Made by a program: the position numbers and the translations under genes. From CAWAYH01 sp963786195 (GTDB lineage Bacteria; Acidobacteriota; Vicinamibacteria; Vicinamibacterales; 2-12-FULL-66-21): a stretch of 64,000 nucleotides of DNA. The stretch is from assembly GCA_963786195.1 (NCBI GenBank), contig CAWAYH010000004.1, positions 558,001-622,000 of the forward strand. Direction: 5' to 3'. Below are positions 7,294 through 16,182 of the stretch, piece after piece (positions within the stretch are counted from its first letter, which is position 1; every line of letters begins with the position of its first letter). The notes under the pieces were generated by a model. The model was not told where the DNA came from, ran no database searches, and saw only the letters and a program-made list of their open reading frames with translations.

Positions 7294-7814
7294 AGCCGTC
7301 GGCTCGTGGCCAAGGGCCAGACAACGGTCCCTCGAAGTCTGACTGGTTCCAGAATAACAACCGCCTTTGTGGCGAGGAACCGTGCCGTGCGACTCGCCCC
7401 GCACCGGAGATAATTGTGAAGCGTCAAGACCGGGTCGCTGCGGCGTTTCGCCTGGAGACTGCGCCCCATGAGATCAACCCGGCGACCGGTAAAGTTAGGA
7501 CGACCCGTCGTTTTCCCGAACTTCGGATTTTGAAAATCGCGTGAGCGCCGGACTCTTGCGGACCAACGCTGGCCCGGTCCTTCGGCGTAGAAGGTGTACA
7601 CATCGAAGTCGTTGATCCCTTCGCGGCGGTTGACGAAGTGCAGCGCCGCGCCTTGGCACAGCGCGGAACAGAGAACCCGGTTCTTGTACGTCGCCCAGCC
7701 CGGTCGCCTCTGAAAGAACTCCGCGCGGTCCGCTGCCGCGATTGCTGCTATGCGGCGGAGATCAGCATCGGCGATTCTGAGGAAGGAACGGCCCTCTCTT
7801 CCGACCTTGCTCAT
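7218..7814 (-). CDS. Uncharacterised cassette protein
   Basis: 198 residues from the ATG at 7814 (MSKVGREGRSFLRIADADLR); an open frame extends further upstream to 8003, but the N-terminal part looks non-coding. The core reads WATYKNRVLCSALCQGAALH, DFDVYTFYAEGPGQRWSARV and FTGRRVDLMGRSL. I recall similar proteins as conserved hypotheticals in mobile regions but cannot name a domain. The alternation of a helical N-terminal half and a DFDVYTF strand loosely resembles nucleotidyltransferase-type folds, which is a guess. No signal peptide. It is the cassette nearest the integrase remnant, so by integron logic the most recently acquired. The C-terminus is attC-encoded. Confidence 0.65.
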   Translation of the reverse strand: MSKVGREGRSFLRIADADLRRIAAIAAADRAEFFQRRPGWATYKNRVLCSALCQGAALHFVNRREGINDFDVYTFYAEGPGQRWSARVRRSRDFQNPKFGKTTGRPNFTGRRVDLMGRSLQAKRRSDPVLTLHNYLRCGASRTARFLATKAVVILEPVRLRGTVVWPLATSRRLSNNAMEPTGAPKLTRARRGSSRER

Positions 7815-8203
7815 AAGCTCGTCCCGTCGTCCGGCTGTCTGACTTCTTATTGGACCAGCGAGGGAAACCGCCCAATCCTGCCCGCGCCGCGGGGTTTTCG
7901 GACCGCCGACCCGTCTCGCCACCTGCTTGTATCGCCGCATCCTAGCACGGGATCCGGCGCGGTTTCTGGGAGGGCGAAAACACGGCGACGCCGGCAGCGT
8001 CACGAGCGATCCCGCTGGCCGCGAGGTAGCAAATTGGTTGCGAAATCGAACACCTCATGGCAACCGGCTCCACGCGTTGCGTCTGTGGCCCGAATCCATC
8101 GCGAGGACAATCGATCAACGCTGCGAAGCCCGCAACGTGGTGCGGTCCCGGATCACATCCGCGCGCTCGAGCGATCTCCCGAGATTGCCCCGACTCGTGA
8201 ACG
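7815..8203. other. Gap where attI and the rest of intI would be expected
   Basis: About 390 bp between the first cassette and the integrase remnant. I see no gene, no clear attI core and no recognisable integrase boxes upstream of 8204. Long open frames here on both strands look like GC-rich shadows. Confidence 0.5.
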
Positions 8204-8308
8204 GTCCAGGAGTTGCTCGGCCATGCGGACGTCGCGACCACCATGATCTACACCCATGTGCTCAATCGTGGCGGGTGCAGCGTGAGAAGTCCGGCGGATC
8301 GTTTGTAG
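8204..8308 (+). pseudogene. intI: Integron integrase (IntI) C-terminal remnant
   Basis: 34 codons ending in TAG read VQELLGHADVATTMIYTHVL then NRGGCSVRSPADRL. This contains tyrosine recombinase box II: the conserved LGH (His) and the YTH with the catalytic tyrosine. The NRGG..VRSP tail is characteristic of integron integrases rather than XerC/D. Upstream, the Arg box and N-terminal domain cannot be found. A TGA interrupts the frame just before VQE. It is therefore an inactive stub. Orientation is opposite to the minus-strand cassettes, as in a normal integron. Confidence 0.85.
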
Positions 8309-8375
8309 TGACGCGTGTGCTACGCGGGACCGAACGAACGCTCGGTGCTCGAGCGGATCGCACGAGAGCACATGC

Positions 8376-11065
8376 CTACCGGCGGGCCACGCCTGAGGGC
8401 GCGGGGGCGTCAAACCAGTTGAGAATCACGTTGAGGTGGCGCGGCACCGAATCAGGATCGCGCTGAATCATCAGGAAGCGTTTCCCGTCGGGCGCAACGC
8501 TGTAGCTCTGAAACCGATCGTTGATGAGAAAATTCGACCGGTCAAACAGCCTGCGCGGAGCACCGAACGTCCCGTTCGGCTGCATCGCCACCGCCATCAT
8601 CGCGTCGCCAGCCACATAGAAGAGCTCGTTGCCGTCGGGCGACCACATGGGTCGAACGCCGCCTCCACGTTGAGACCGGCACTCGGCGCTCGTCACCGGG
8701 ATACGACTGCACGTAGATCTCGCTTCGCCCCGACTCGTCGGACGTGTACGCGATCCAGCGCGGCACGCCCTCTCGGACGGGCGAGAACTGCGCGGCCATT
8801 TCGTTGAATCGGGTGACGCGCAACGGCGACGCCTTGCCATCCGGCGACAAGGTCCACAGATCCCGGCCGGTCGTGGGCTGGATTTCTGTGTAGACCAACG
8901 TCCCATCTGCCGAGACCATGTACGGAAACTGATCGAAGGGCCGCTTCAGCAGCACTTCTGCCGAACCCGATCCGTCGGCGGGCTGCGAGTAGATATCCCA
9001 GTCGCCTCCGCGATTCGACGCGAACAGAATGCGCCGGCCGTCCCGGCTCCACGCCGGAAGAAGGTTGCTGTCGAGGCCTGAAGTCAGGGGGCTGTGGGTC
9101 CCGCGCTCGAAGTCGTGAATCCAGAGGTTGAGACCCTGCCTGACGACGGCCTTCGCCCCGTCCGGTGAGATGCTGACTTCCTGATACACGTCCGGCTCGT
9201 TACGCAGCGGTTCGATCTTTCCCTCCCGGTCCACCCACACCAGCGATGTCCTGGACGGATTGCCGAACGCGTAGACTGCCGTCCCGTTATTCGAGGTCGC
9301 CAGCCAGCCCCGACTCTCAGTTGAGATGTCGGAGTACACGTTGTCCAGTACCGACGCGTCGGCACTGGTACGAGCCGGGCGCCCGGGATCGAACGGCGCA
9401 GCCCTGAGCCCAGCGGTCTCGTCGACAAGCAGCAACCGGCCTGATCCCCCGTTACGCCCTCTAAGCGAAGACGTGTCGAAAAGCGCGGACGCAAACGTCG
9501 TCGTGGGCAACACCAATTCCCACTGGCCTGAGTCCAGAGAGAGCACCGCGTTCCCTCTGTTCTGCCCCCAGATTGTGAACAACACGCTTCTACCGCTTCG
9601 TCCAGCGGGGAGCGCTTGTGGCCACACGTGGGCGTAGCCATTGGCCGTGCCGTCAGGCTTGGAGATGGACTTGGGCACTCCGCCGCTGGCAGGAATCTGC
9701 AGGAGTCCGGAGCCGAGCGACGCCGCGTAAATGATGGTGTTGTCCTCGGTCCATGTGCCACCGAAGGGATAGGCCGCTTCGACGAGGCGGACCGGAGCGC
9801 CGCCGGCGACCTCGGCCTTTTGAAGCTGTCCCTGCGCGAAGAACCCAACCCATGTGCCATCTGGAGAAAAGAACGGCTGTCTGGCGCCCTTCGAACCTGG
9901 CACCGCGCGCGCCTCGAACGAAGTGAGATCGCGCAGGTAGAGCTGCGAATCCTCTGTTCCGTCTCGCGCGACGTAGGCCACCGTACGGCCGTCGCTCGTA
10001 ATCGCCGGAGACGACGTGATTTCCGAACCGGGCTGAAGCGAGATCGTCAGTCGAGCCGAGGTCTGTTGAACGGCCGCGGGCCGGTTCCAAAGCGCGTAGC
10101 CGGCGACAGCCAGCGACAACGACGGTGGTCGCGGCCAACACCCACACCATCGACCGCGGTGACTGAGCCGCCGCGGTCACCATCGTCGTGTGCGGCGCTG
10201 CGGTGTCGAAGGCGCCTTCGAGCGCGAGGCGAATCGCGGCCATGTCGGGAATGCGTTGTTTCGGGTCCTTGTGCAGACAACGCTTGAGATAGACAACGAG
10301 CGTCGAAGGCAGACCGGGAGGCAACAGCGTCCAGTTCGGTTCTGCACGAACGACGGCCGCGAGCGTGTCCGTCAGGTCGTCGCCAGGAAACGCGCGCGCG
10401 CCCGTCAACATCTCGAACAGCACCGCGCCGAACGCCCAGACGTCTGCCCGCTTGTCCACCGCTCTGCCGCGCGCCTGCTCCGGCGCCATGTAGGCCGCCG
10501 TGCCGAGAATCATCCCGACCTGCGTCATGGCGGGGGACGTGAGCGTCGGGGAATTCGTCGCATCGGCACTCGAGCCGGCCGCGAGGTCCATCGGTTTCGC
10601 CAGCCCGAAGTCGAGCACTTTCACCGTGCCATCCGTGCGGACTTTGATGTTCGCTGGCTTCAGGTCGCGATGGACGATGCCCAGTTCATGCGCGGCTTCG
10701 AGGGCCTCCGCAATCTGCTTCGCGAGCGGCACCGCGTCGGCAAGCGGGATCGGGCCATGCCCGATGCGATCGGCAAGCGTCGGGCCCTCGACCAGTTCGA
10801 GCACGAGCGCATGCGTCGCGCCGCTGTCTTCAAAGCCATAGATGGCGGCGATGTTTGGATGGCTGAGCGAGGCGAGCACCTGCGCTTCTCGCCGAAATCG
10901 CGACAGCCGGTTGGAATCGGTAGCGAACGTGTCGGACAGGATCTTCAGCGCGACGTCGCGATTGAGCTTGGCGTCGCGAGCGCGATACACCTCCCCCATG
11001 CCGCCAGCGCCCATGGAATTTACGACTTCGTAGGGACCGAGGCGGGTACCAGGGGTCAGGGCCAA
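8376..11065 (-). CDS. Serine/threonine protein kinase with C-terminal PD40 beta-propeller
   Basis: About 896 residues in three frames. N-terminal kinase domain: glycine loop MGAGGMGEVYRAR, VALKIL lysine, catalytic IVHRDLKPANIKV, VLDFGLAK, MAPEQARG and DVWAFGAVLFEML. A membrane segment (MVWVLAATTVVVA) comes next, and then TolB-like repeats (FFSPDGTWVGFFA, SISPDGAKAVVRQ, SRDGRRILFASNRGGDWDIY, MWSPDGNELFYVAG). The frames join near 10115 (GCT-g-GCT, one extra base) and near 8670. Such Pkn proteins with an extracytoplasmic sensor-like propeller are numerous in Acidobacteriota; targets are unknown. It lies beyond the integron and marks the return to ordinary chromosome. Confidence 0.88.
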
Positions 11066-11198
11066 CTTGGTGGCGTGAGTATACCGGATACCCAGGCCCC
11101 CAACCTCGGGGTGGTGTCGCGCAACCCCCGGGAAGTTCCGTCGGAAACTTCAGCGAAGGCGAGGCCTGCCGCGCCGTAGCCGTAGCGAGGGCGGGGCC

Positions 11199-12004
11199 CT
11201 ACCTGAAGGGGTCCGCTGCGGACTCGATCGCTTCCTTGACCTTTTCAGCCATCCACTTCTGGAAGTCCTCGGTGGTCTGGATGGTGACAAATCCCCGCAT
11301 CGCGGCATGGCCCAGACCCGCAGAGCTGGGCGCAGGCAATCTCGTACTGGAACTCGGCATTCCCCGACCGGGTCCGCATCTCCGCGGTCGTGACGGTGGG
11401 GACGAACCAGATGGGGATCGTCAGGCCCGGAATGGCGTCCTGCTTCACGCGCAGCTCGGGCACGCCGAAGCTGTGGATGACGTCCTTGCTCCTGAGCCTC
11501 ACGATGATCGGCTTGTTCACGGGCAGATAGAGCTGATTGAGCGTCGTGACGTCGTCCTTCGCGGCAGGATCGGAGCGATCGAGCCCCAGGGGGTTCGACT
11601 GCGACGTCGATCAGCTTGATGTCCGTGCGGCCGAATTTCCCGTCGGGGCCGGCATAGTGGACGTTCCAGGCGAACTGCTCGGCGGTGACCTGAACGACCA
11701 GCGCGTCGCTCTCCGGGGGCATGCGATCGACCCTCGCGGCCCAGAGCGGGATCGCGAATCCGAACAGGAGAATCGCTTCGACCACCGCCACGCCGACCTC
11801 GAGATAGCTCGACGTGTGCGACTTGACCCCCGCGTAGTTCGCCACCGGATTCCGCGATCGCCGGAAACGGATCAGGCAGTAGGCGAAGAACCCTCCCCAC
11901 CCGACGAACAGGATCAGCATGAACACGTGAACCCAGCCGATCATGCTGTCGATCTGCCCGCCGTGAGCCGAGGCGAGCGGCGGGAGTCCGAGCCATTCAG
12001 TCAT
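11199..12004 (-). CDS. coxB: Cytochrome c oxidase subunit II (first oxidase)
   Basis: Starts ATG at 12004, overlapping the previous stop as ATGA. The N-terminus has two membrane helices (MIGWVHVFMLILFVGWGGFF and VGVAVVEAILLFGFAIPLW), then QVTAEQFAWNVHYAGPDGKF of the cupredoxin domain. The CuA ligands are visible across a frame change: DVIHSFGVPELRVKQD, then CAQLCG and GHAAMRGF (C-x3-C-G-x-x-H-x2-M). There is no fused cytochrome c domain, unlike the second oxidase. Frame changes occur near 11590 and 11310. It is the last gene of the minus-strand alternative complex III/oxidase operon; subunit II receives electrons from the soluble or membrane donor. Confidence 0.85.
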
Positions 12005-12252
12005 GATGTTCTCGGCGACCTTTGGAGCTCCGACCATTCGGTGTCGAGCTCGATGTCCGCGATGCGCTTCGCGCGCTTGCGGAGATAGAGAAAGAAGCCC
12101 AGGAACCCGCCCTGCACCGCAAGCGTGACGGCCAGCATCACCAGGACGCCGAGCTTCGTCCCGTCGATCATCGTGGTCTCCTCCGCCCCGAAGCACATCG
12201 GGCAGGCGAGGACGGTCGCACTGCCGCCGATCGCCACGACAACCGCGGTCAT
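12001..12252 (-). CDS. Small CPMC-motif membrane protein of the oxidase operon
   Basis: 83 residues: MTAVVVAIGGSATVLACPMC then FGAEE, a membrane helix LGVLVMLAVTLAVQGGFLGF, and a charged tail RKRAKRIADIELD. Cysteines two apart (CPMC) after the first hydrophobic segment could bind metal or haem, or face the periplasm as a redox pair. It lies between the oxidase genes and overlaps coxB by four bases, so it is translationally coupled. I do not recognise a named family; a role in oxidase assembly is inferred from context only. Confidence 0.7.
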   Translation of the reverse strand: MTAVVVAIGGSATVLACPMCFGAEETTMIDGTKLGVLVMLAVTLAVQGGFLGFFLYLRKRAKRIADIELDTEWSELQRSPRTS

Positions 12253-12365
12253 CAGCGACCTGTCTCGCCGAAGCCGCGACGTCGGCGAAGGCGAACTTGC
12301 TCGCCGAAGCGTGCGACTTGTCCGCCGTAGCGCGAAGCGCGAAGGTGGAAGCCGCGAAGGCGGAT
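12253..12365. repeat. Dispersed 'gccgaagcg...gaaggcgga' repeat, copy 1
   Basis: A G+C-rich, partly self-complementary run of units such as CGCCGAAGCG and GCGAAGGCGGATC, preceded by gacttgtc. A closely similar run is at 22617-22699, and a diverged piece lies near 11155-11195. It sits between two operon genes and could fold as repeated small hairpins. Confidence 0.6.
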
Positions 12366-12565
12366 CATCGCAGCGTCCTCGTCTTGCGCAGGAACCACGA
12401 GTCGTAGACGACCAGGCCGAGCGACGCAGCGAACGACGCGATGGCCGCGACCAGGCTTCCGACGCCATGATCGCGACCGTACACGGAGAGACACCAGACA
12501 CCGAACAGCACGGCAAGGGCCGCGGAGAACATGATCAGCGCCGCATGGACCAACCTGAGGTTCAT
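12365..12565 (-). CDS. Small two-helix membrane protein of the oxidase operon
   Basis: 66 residues beginning MNLRLVHAALIMFSAALAVL, with a second helix SLVAAIASFAASLGLVVYD and a basic end WFLRKTRTLR. The ATG overlaps the stop of coxD (TAATG), so it is translated from the same message. Unknown family; small hydrophobic proteins of this sort are common accessory subunits of haem-copper oxidase operons. Confidence 0.75.
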   Translation of the reverse strand: MNLRLVHAALIMFSAALAVLFGVWCLSVYGRDHGVGSLVAAIASFAASLGLVVYDSWFLRKTRTLR

Positions 12566-12924
12566 TAGTGCGGACTCGTAGCCGGTGCGGTTGGCGCGCC
12601 GCGCAGCGGTTCGGGAATCCAGTAGCCGTCGTGAACAGTGAGGACGGGAAGCGCCAGCAGCGCGACGAAGAAGACAGCGGTCAGCACGAGGACCGCGTAG
12701 ATCAGCTTCTTCTCGGAGATCAGGTGCATGAAGTAGCACGCCACCAGCGATCCCTTGATGGTCGCGACGAGCAGCGCCACGGTCACGGCCATCGGCACGG
12801 ACAGGTGGAGGCGGGAGATCGCCACGGTGATGATTGTCAGGACCATCAACGCGACGAAGACGGTGATGTAGATCCTGACGTGTTTGTCGATGTCAGCTGC
12901 GTGGTCGCTCGTCATGGTTGCCAT
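12565..12924 (-). CDS. coxD: Cytochrome c oxidase subunit IV (first oxidase)
   Basis: 119 residues with three membrane helices (YITVFVALMVLTIITVAI, PMAVTVALLVATIKGSLVA, LIYAVLVLTAVFFVALLALP) and the family signature KGSLVACYFMHL in helix 2. It is the prokaryotic type IV (COX4_pro) accessory subunit. It lies nine bases after coxC and before two small membrane proteins. The reading frame is intact. Confidence 0.9.
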   Translation of the reverse strand: MATMTSDHAADIDKHVRIYITVFVALMVLTIITVAISRLHLSVPMAVTVALLVATIKGSLVACYFMHLISEKKLIYAVLVLTAVFFVALLALPVLTVHDGYWIPEPLRGAPTAPATSPH

Positions 12925-12933
12925 GGATGCTGC

Positions 12934-13524
12934 CTACAGAAGGTACAGGGTCGGGAAGAGGAAGATCCAGACCAGATCCACGAAATGCCAGAAGAGGCCC
13001 GAGTGCTCGACCCGGTTGGTGAACCACTCCGGGTTCGTCTTCCACTGCTTCGCGCCGGGGCCCCAGAAATAGGCGTTCACCGCCATCCCGCCGATGACGT
13101 GGAGCATGTGCAGGCCGGTCAGCGTGAAGTAGATGGCGAGGAAGTTGTTGGTGCTGGGAAAGAGGTGGTGCTCGAACTTGGCGCTGTATTCGAAGTACTT
13201 GACCACGAGGAAGACGAACCCGAGCAGGATCGTCGCCCCCATGTAGATCCGAAAGGTCCCGAAGCGGCGGCGCATCAGCGACGCCCAGGCCATGACCATC
13301 GTGACGGAGGACAGAATCAGGACGATCGTGTTGAACGTGGCGAGCGGGACGTTCAGAATCGTGTCTCCCCGCGGCCAGCTCGGCGCCCCCGTCCGGATCA
13401 GGATGTAGCTCGCGAACAGCGCGCCGAACAGCATGACCTCCGAGGCCAGGAAGAGCCAGATGCCGATCTTGCCGTTGGTGAGACCGGTGTCGCGGCGAAC
13501 CTCTACGGTGTAGGGAATGTCCAT
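12934..13524 (-). CDS. coxC: Cytochrome c oxidase subunit III (first oxidase)
   Basis: 196 residues with five membrane helices, the short bacterial form. Family features: GIWLFLASEVMLFGALFASY near the N-terminus with the conserved Glu, YFTLTGLHMLHVIGGM (the conserved TGxH) and HSGLFWHFVDLVWIFLFPTL at the C-terminus. Intact. The start lies seven bases after the coxA stop. Subunit III stabilises the catalytic core and proton uptake. Confidence 0.93.
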   Translation of the reverse strand: MDIPYTVEVRRDTGLTNGKIGIWLFLASEVMLFGALFASYILIRTGAPSWPRGDTILNVPLATFNTIVLILSSVTMVMAWASLMRRRFGTFRIYMGATILLGFVFLVVKYFEYSAKFEHHLFPSTNNFLAIYFTLTGLHMLHVIGGMAVNAYFWGPGAKQWKTNPEWFTNRVEHSGLFWHFVDLVWIFLFPTLYLL

Positions 13525-13530
13525 CTCGGA

Positions 13531-15294
13531 TCAGGCCTCGCACTGCGGCACGAAGTCCTTGGCCGCGCCGGGAACGCTGTACTCGTAGGGCCCGCGGTGC
13601 GCTTCCGGCGCCACGGGGAAATTGCCGTGCGGCGGAGGCGACGGCGCCGCCCACTCGATCGTCGTGGCCTGCCACGGGTTCGTCGTCGGTCTTCTCCCCC
13701 TTCCAGATGCTCCAGAAGAAATTGAAGATGAAGGGAATCTGGAAGAGCGCGAGGATCCACGCGCCCCAGGAGGACACGACGTTCCAGTGGAGGACCGGCT
13801 GCGCAAAGTCGTAGATCGCCCCACCGTCGAACAGTCGCCGCGAGACGCCGGCCATCCCCATGATGAACATCGGCATGAAGATGACGTTCATGCAGACGAA
13901 CGAGCCGAAGAAATGGATCTTGCCGAGCGTCTCGTTCATCTTCCGCCCGGTGGCCTTCGGATACCAGTAGTAGATCCCCGCGAAGAGCGCGAAGATCGTC
14001 CCCGGCGCGACGACGTAGTGGAAGTGGCCGATGACGTAGTAGGTGTCGTGCAGCGGGATGTCCGCGATGTTGAAGGCGAGCGGAAGCCCCGTGAGCCCGC
14101 CGATGCCGAACATCGGGAGAAAGCCGACCGCGAAGAGCATCGGCGTGTTGAAGCGTATCGATCCGCCCCAGAGCGAGATGATCAGGGCCGTGAGGATCAC
14201 GACCGATGGGATCGAGATGATCATCGTGGTCGTCTGGAAGAACGCCGCCATCGACGTCCCCATGCCGGTCATGAACATGTGGTGCGCCCAGACGATGAAC
14301 GACATGAAGCCGAGGAAGACGAGCGAGTAGACCATCGAACGGTAGCCCCACAGGGGCTTCCGCGTGTTGTTCGCGATGATCTCGGCCACGATTCCCATCG
14401 CCGGAAGGATCAGGACGTAGACTTCCGGGTGCGCCAGGAACCAGAACAGGTGCTGCCAGAGGAGCGGGTTGCCTCCGCCGGCCACCTGGAGGACCTGGCC
14501 GCTGACGACGAGGCCGCTCGGGAGGAAGAAGCTCGTGCCGGCCAGACGATCCATCAGCTGCATGACCGCCGCGGCCTCGAGCGGCGGGAAGGCCAGCAGC
14601 AGGAGGAAGGCCGTGACGAGCTGCGCCCACACGAAGAAGGGGAACCGCATGAAGGTGAGCCCCTTGGCGCGGAGCTGGATCGTGGTCGTGATGAAGTTGA
14701 TCGCGCCGAGCAGCGACGAGGTGATCAGGAAGATCATCCCGATGAGCCACAACGTCTGGCCCGGCGCAATGATGGCGAGCGGCGTGTAGGACGTCCACCC
14801 GGACTGCGCGGCTCCCCCGGGGACGAAAAAGCTGGCCAGCATCGATCACGCCGCCGAGGAAGAAGAACTGGTAGCTCGCCATGTTCAGCCTCGGGAACGC
14901 CATGTCCGGGGCTCCAATCTGGAGCGGGAGCACGAAGTTCCCGAATCCTCCGACGGCGAGCGGGACCACCCCGAGGAAGACCATGATGGTGCCGTGCATC
15001 GCCCCGAGCTCGTTGTAGAAGTCGGGGAGCATCGTCCCGCCCGGCATGCGCGCCTCGCCGAAGAGGCCGCCGATCAGCGGCAGCGCGGCGCCCGGGTAGG
15101 CGAGCTGCCAGCGCATGAGCATCATCAGCGAAAAGCCGAAGAGCAGGAACAGCAGGCCGGTGATGGCGTACTGGATGCCGATGACCTTGTGGTCGGTCGA
15201 GAAGACGTACTTGCGCCAGAAGCCGAGCTCCTCGTGATGGGCTTCGTGCGCGACGTGCGGCCTCGGGTGCGGCGACAGCTCCTGGCTGACTCAT
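13531..15294 (-). CDS. coxA: Cytochrome c oxidase subunit I (first oxidase), frameshifted
   Basis: A-family haem-copper oxidase subunit I of about 585 residues. Starts MSQPGAVAAPEA; the frame then shifts to ELGFWRKYVFSTDHKVIGIQ. Haem a ligand GAMHGTIMVFL; CuB and cross-linked Tyr HPEVYVLILPAMG; HH pair FIVWAHHMFMTGMG; HDTYYVIGHFHYVV for the haem a3 and a ligands. C-terminus PFIFNFFWSIWKGEK, then HRGPYEYSVPGAAKD in another frame. Frame changes near 15240, 14845 and 13670. It reduces O2 to water and pumps protons; its partner is the upstream alternative complex III part. Confidence 0.92.
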
Positions 15295-15313
15295 GCGGCT
15301 GTTCTCCGGATCG

Positions 15314-16044
15314 CTACTTCGCGGCGGGCATGGCGAACTTGAAGTTCTGGGTCTTCGTATCGCTGGCGCCAACCGTGACCGAGGCCGTCTGCGTCCCCAG
15401 CCGCTCGTGCCAGGCGGTGATCTCGTAGGTCCCCGGCGTCGAGGCCCGAGATCGTGAACTTCCCGTCCGTGCCCGTCACCGAGAAGAAAGGATGGGTGAA
15501 GACACCGATGTAGGCGCTCATCCACGGGTGCACGTCGCACTTGATCTGGAAGATCGGCTCCGGCTTGGCGAACGTCGTGGTCGTCTCCTTGAGCGTCGGC
15601 GGCATCGGCTTGTTGAACTGGGGGTTGACCTTGGGGAGCGAGTGGACGTTGTGGAGGATGCCGTCGGAGTTGAGGATCCGGTAGGCCTGACCGACCATGA
15701 TCCCCTGCACGTGCGGCTTGTACTGACAGCCATTCTGATCGAGCGTCACAGGAGTCTTGGGAGCAGGGTAGGTCTTCCCGGCCGGGAGCCCCTTCGAGAC
15801 ATAGACGATGATGTTCCCCATGGTGTTGCCGCTGCCGAGGACCAGCGTCTCGCTCGGCACGGGTGTCGTGTGCTTCTTGGCGCACGCGGGGTCGGCGTCC
15901 ATGGCGAGCGGCTTGAGAGCGGGGGCTTTCCCGTCGAAGGTGATCGGTTCCGGTGACGGACGAGGCGGCGAACGCGACGCCCGGCCAGACCGACACCGCG
16001 ACCAGCCCAGCCGCCAGCCACAACCTGTTCCCTGTCCTGCGCAT
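15314..16044 (-). CDS. Periplasmic cupredoxin-like / carboxypeptidase-regulatory-like copper protein
   Basis: Start ATG 16044, with an alternative 18 bases upstream. Signal peptide RLWLAAGLVAVSVWPGVAFA. Mature part: MDADPACAKKH, GSGNTMGNIIVYVSKGLPAG, ILHNVHSLPKVNPQFNKPMP and FQIKCDVHPWMSAYIGVFTH, ending after a one-base extra insertion with YEITAWHERLGTQTASVTV. The His in HNVHS and the C-D-V-H-P-W-M cluster resemble type 1 copper ligands (His, Cys, His, Met), so this may carry electrons between the complex III part and the oxidase. Extra bases near 15945 (ACC-g-ATC) and 15440. Placed between actF and coxA. Confidence 0.75.
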
Positions 16045-16182
16045 GCTCGGCTCCTTGGTCATCGCAAACCTCAATCTCCACAAACCCATGGCCGTCGACA
16101 CAGCATCCGCCGATCTCAGTTAGTTGGCCGACTGTACACCGGCGCCGCGTCCGTCGCGTGCAAGCCCTCAGGCCATCAGACC

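Larger units (their letters stand above)
1..8308 (-). mobile_element. Integron gene-cassette cluster with decayed integrase
   Basis: Short unrelated genes are separated by attC sites (692-773, 2838-2910, 3306-3392, 4104-4187, 5831-5903, 6468-6563, 7216-7293). The C-terminal end of an integron integrase remains at 8204-8308 on the plus strand. Cassettes from 7.8 kb down to 3.4 kb and their attC sites are all minus-strand, running away from the 5' side of the integrase remnant, which is the normal integron layout. Cassettes from 1 to 2.9 kb and their two attC sites point the opposite way. No functional integrase, attI or Pc promoter was recognised, so the array is probably immobile unless an integrase acts in trans. 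The left end may continue beyond the window. Confidence 0.85.

Noticed and set aside
12568..13725. Plus-strand frame of 385 codons across coxC/coxD
   Set aside because: The product is highly charged (Glu/Arg/Asp/His) and is the antisense of clear oxidase genes.
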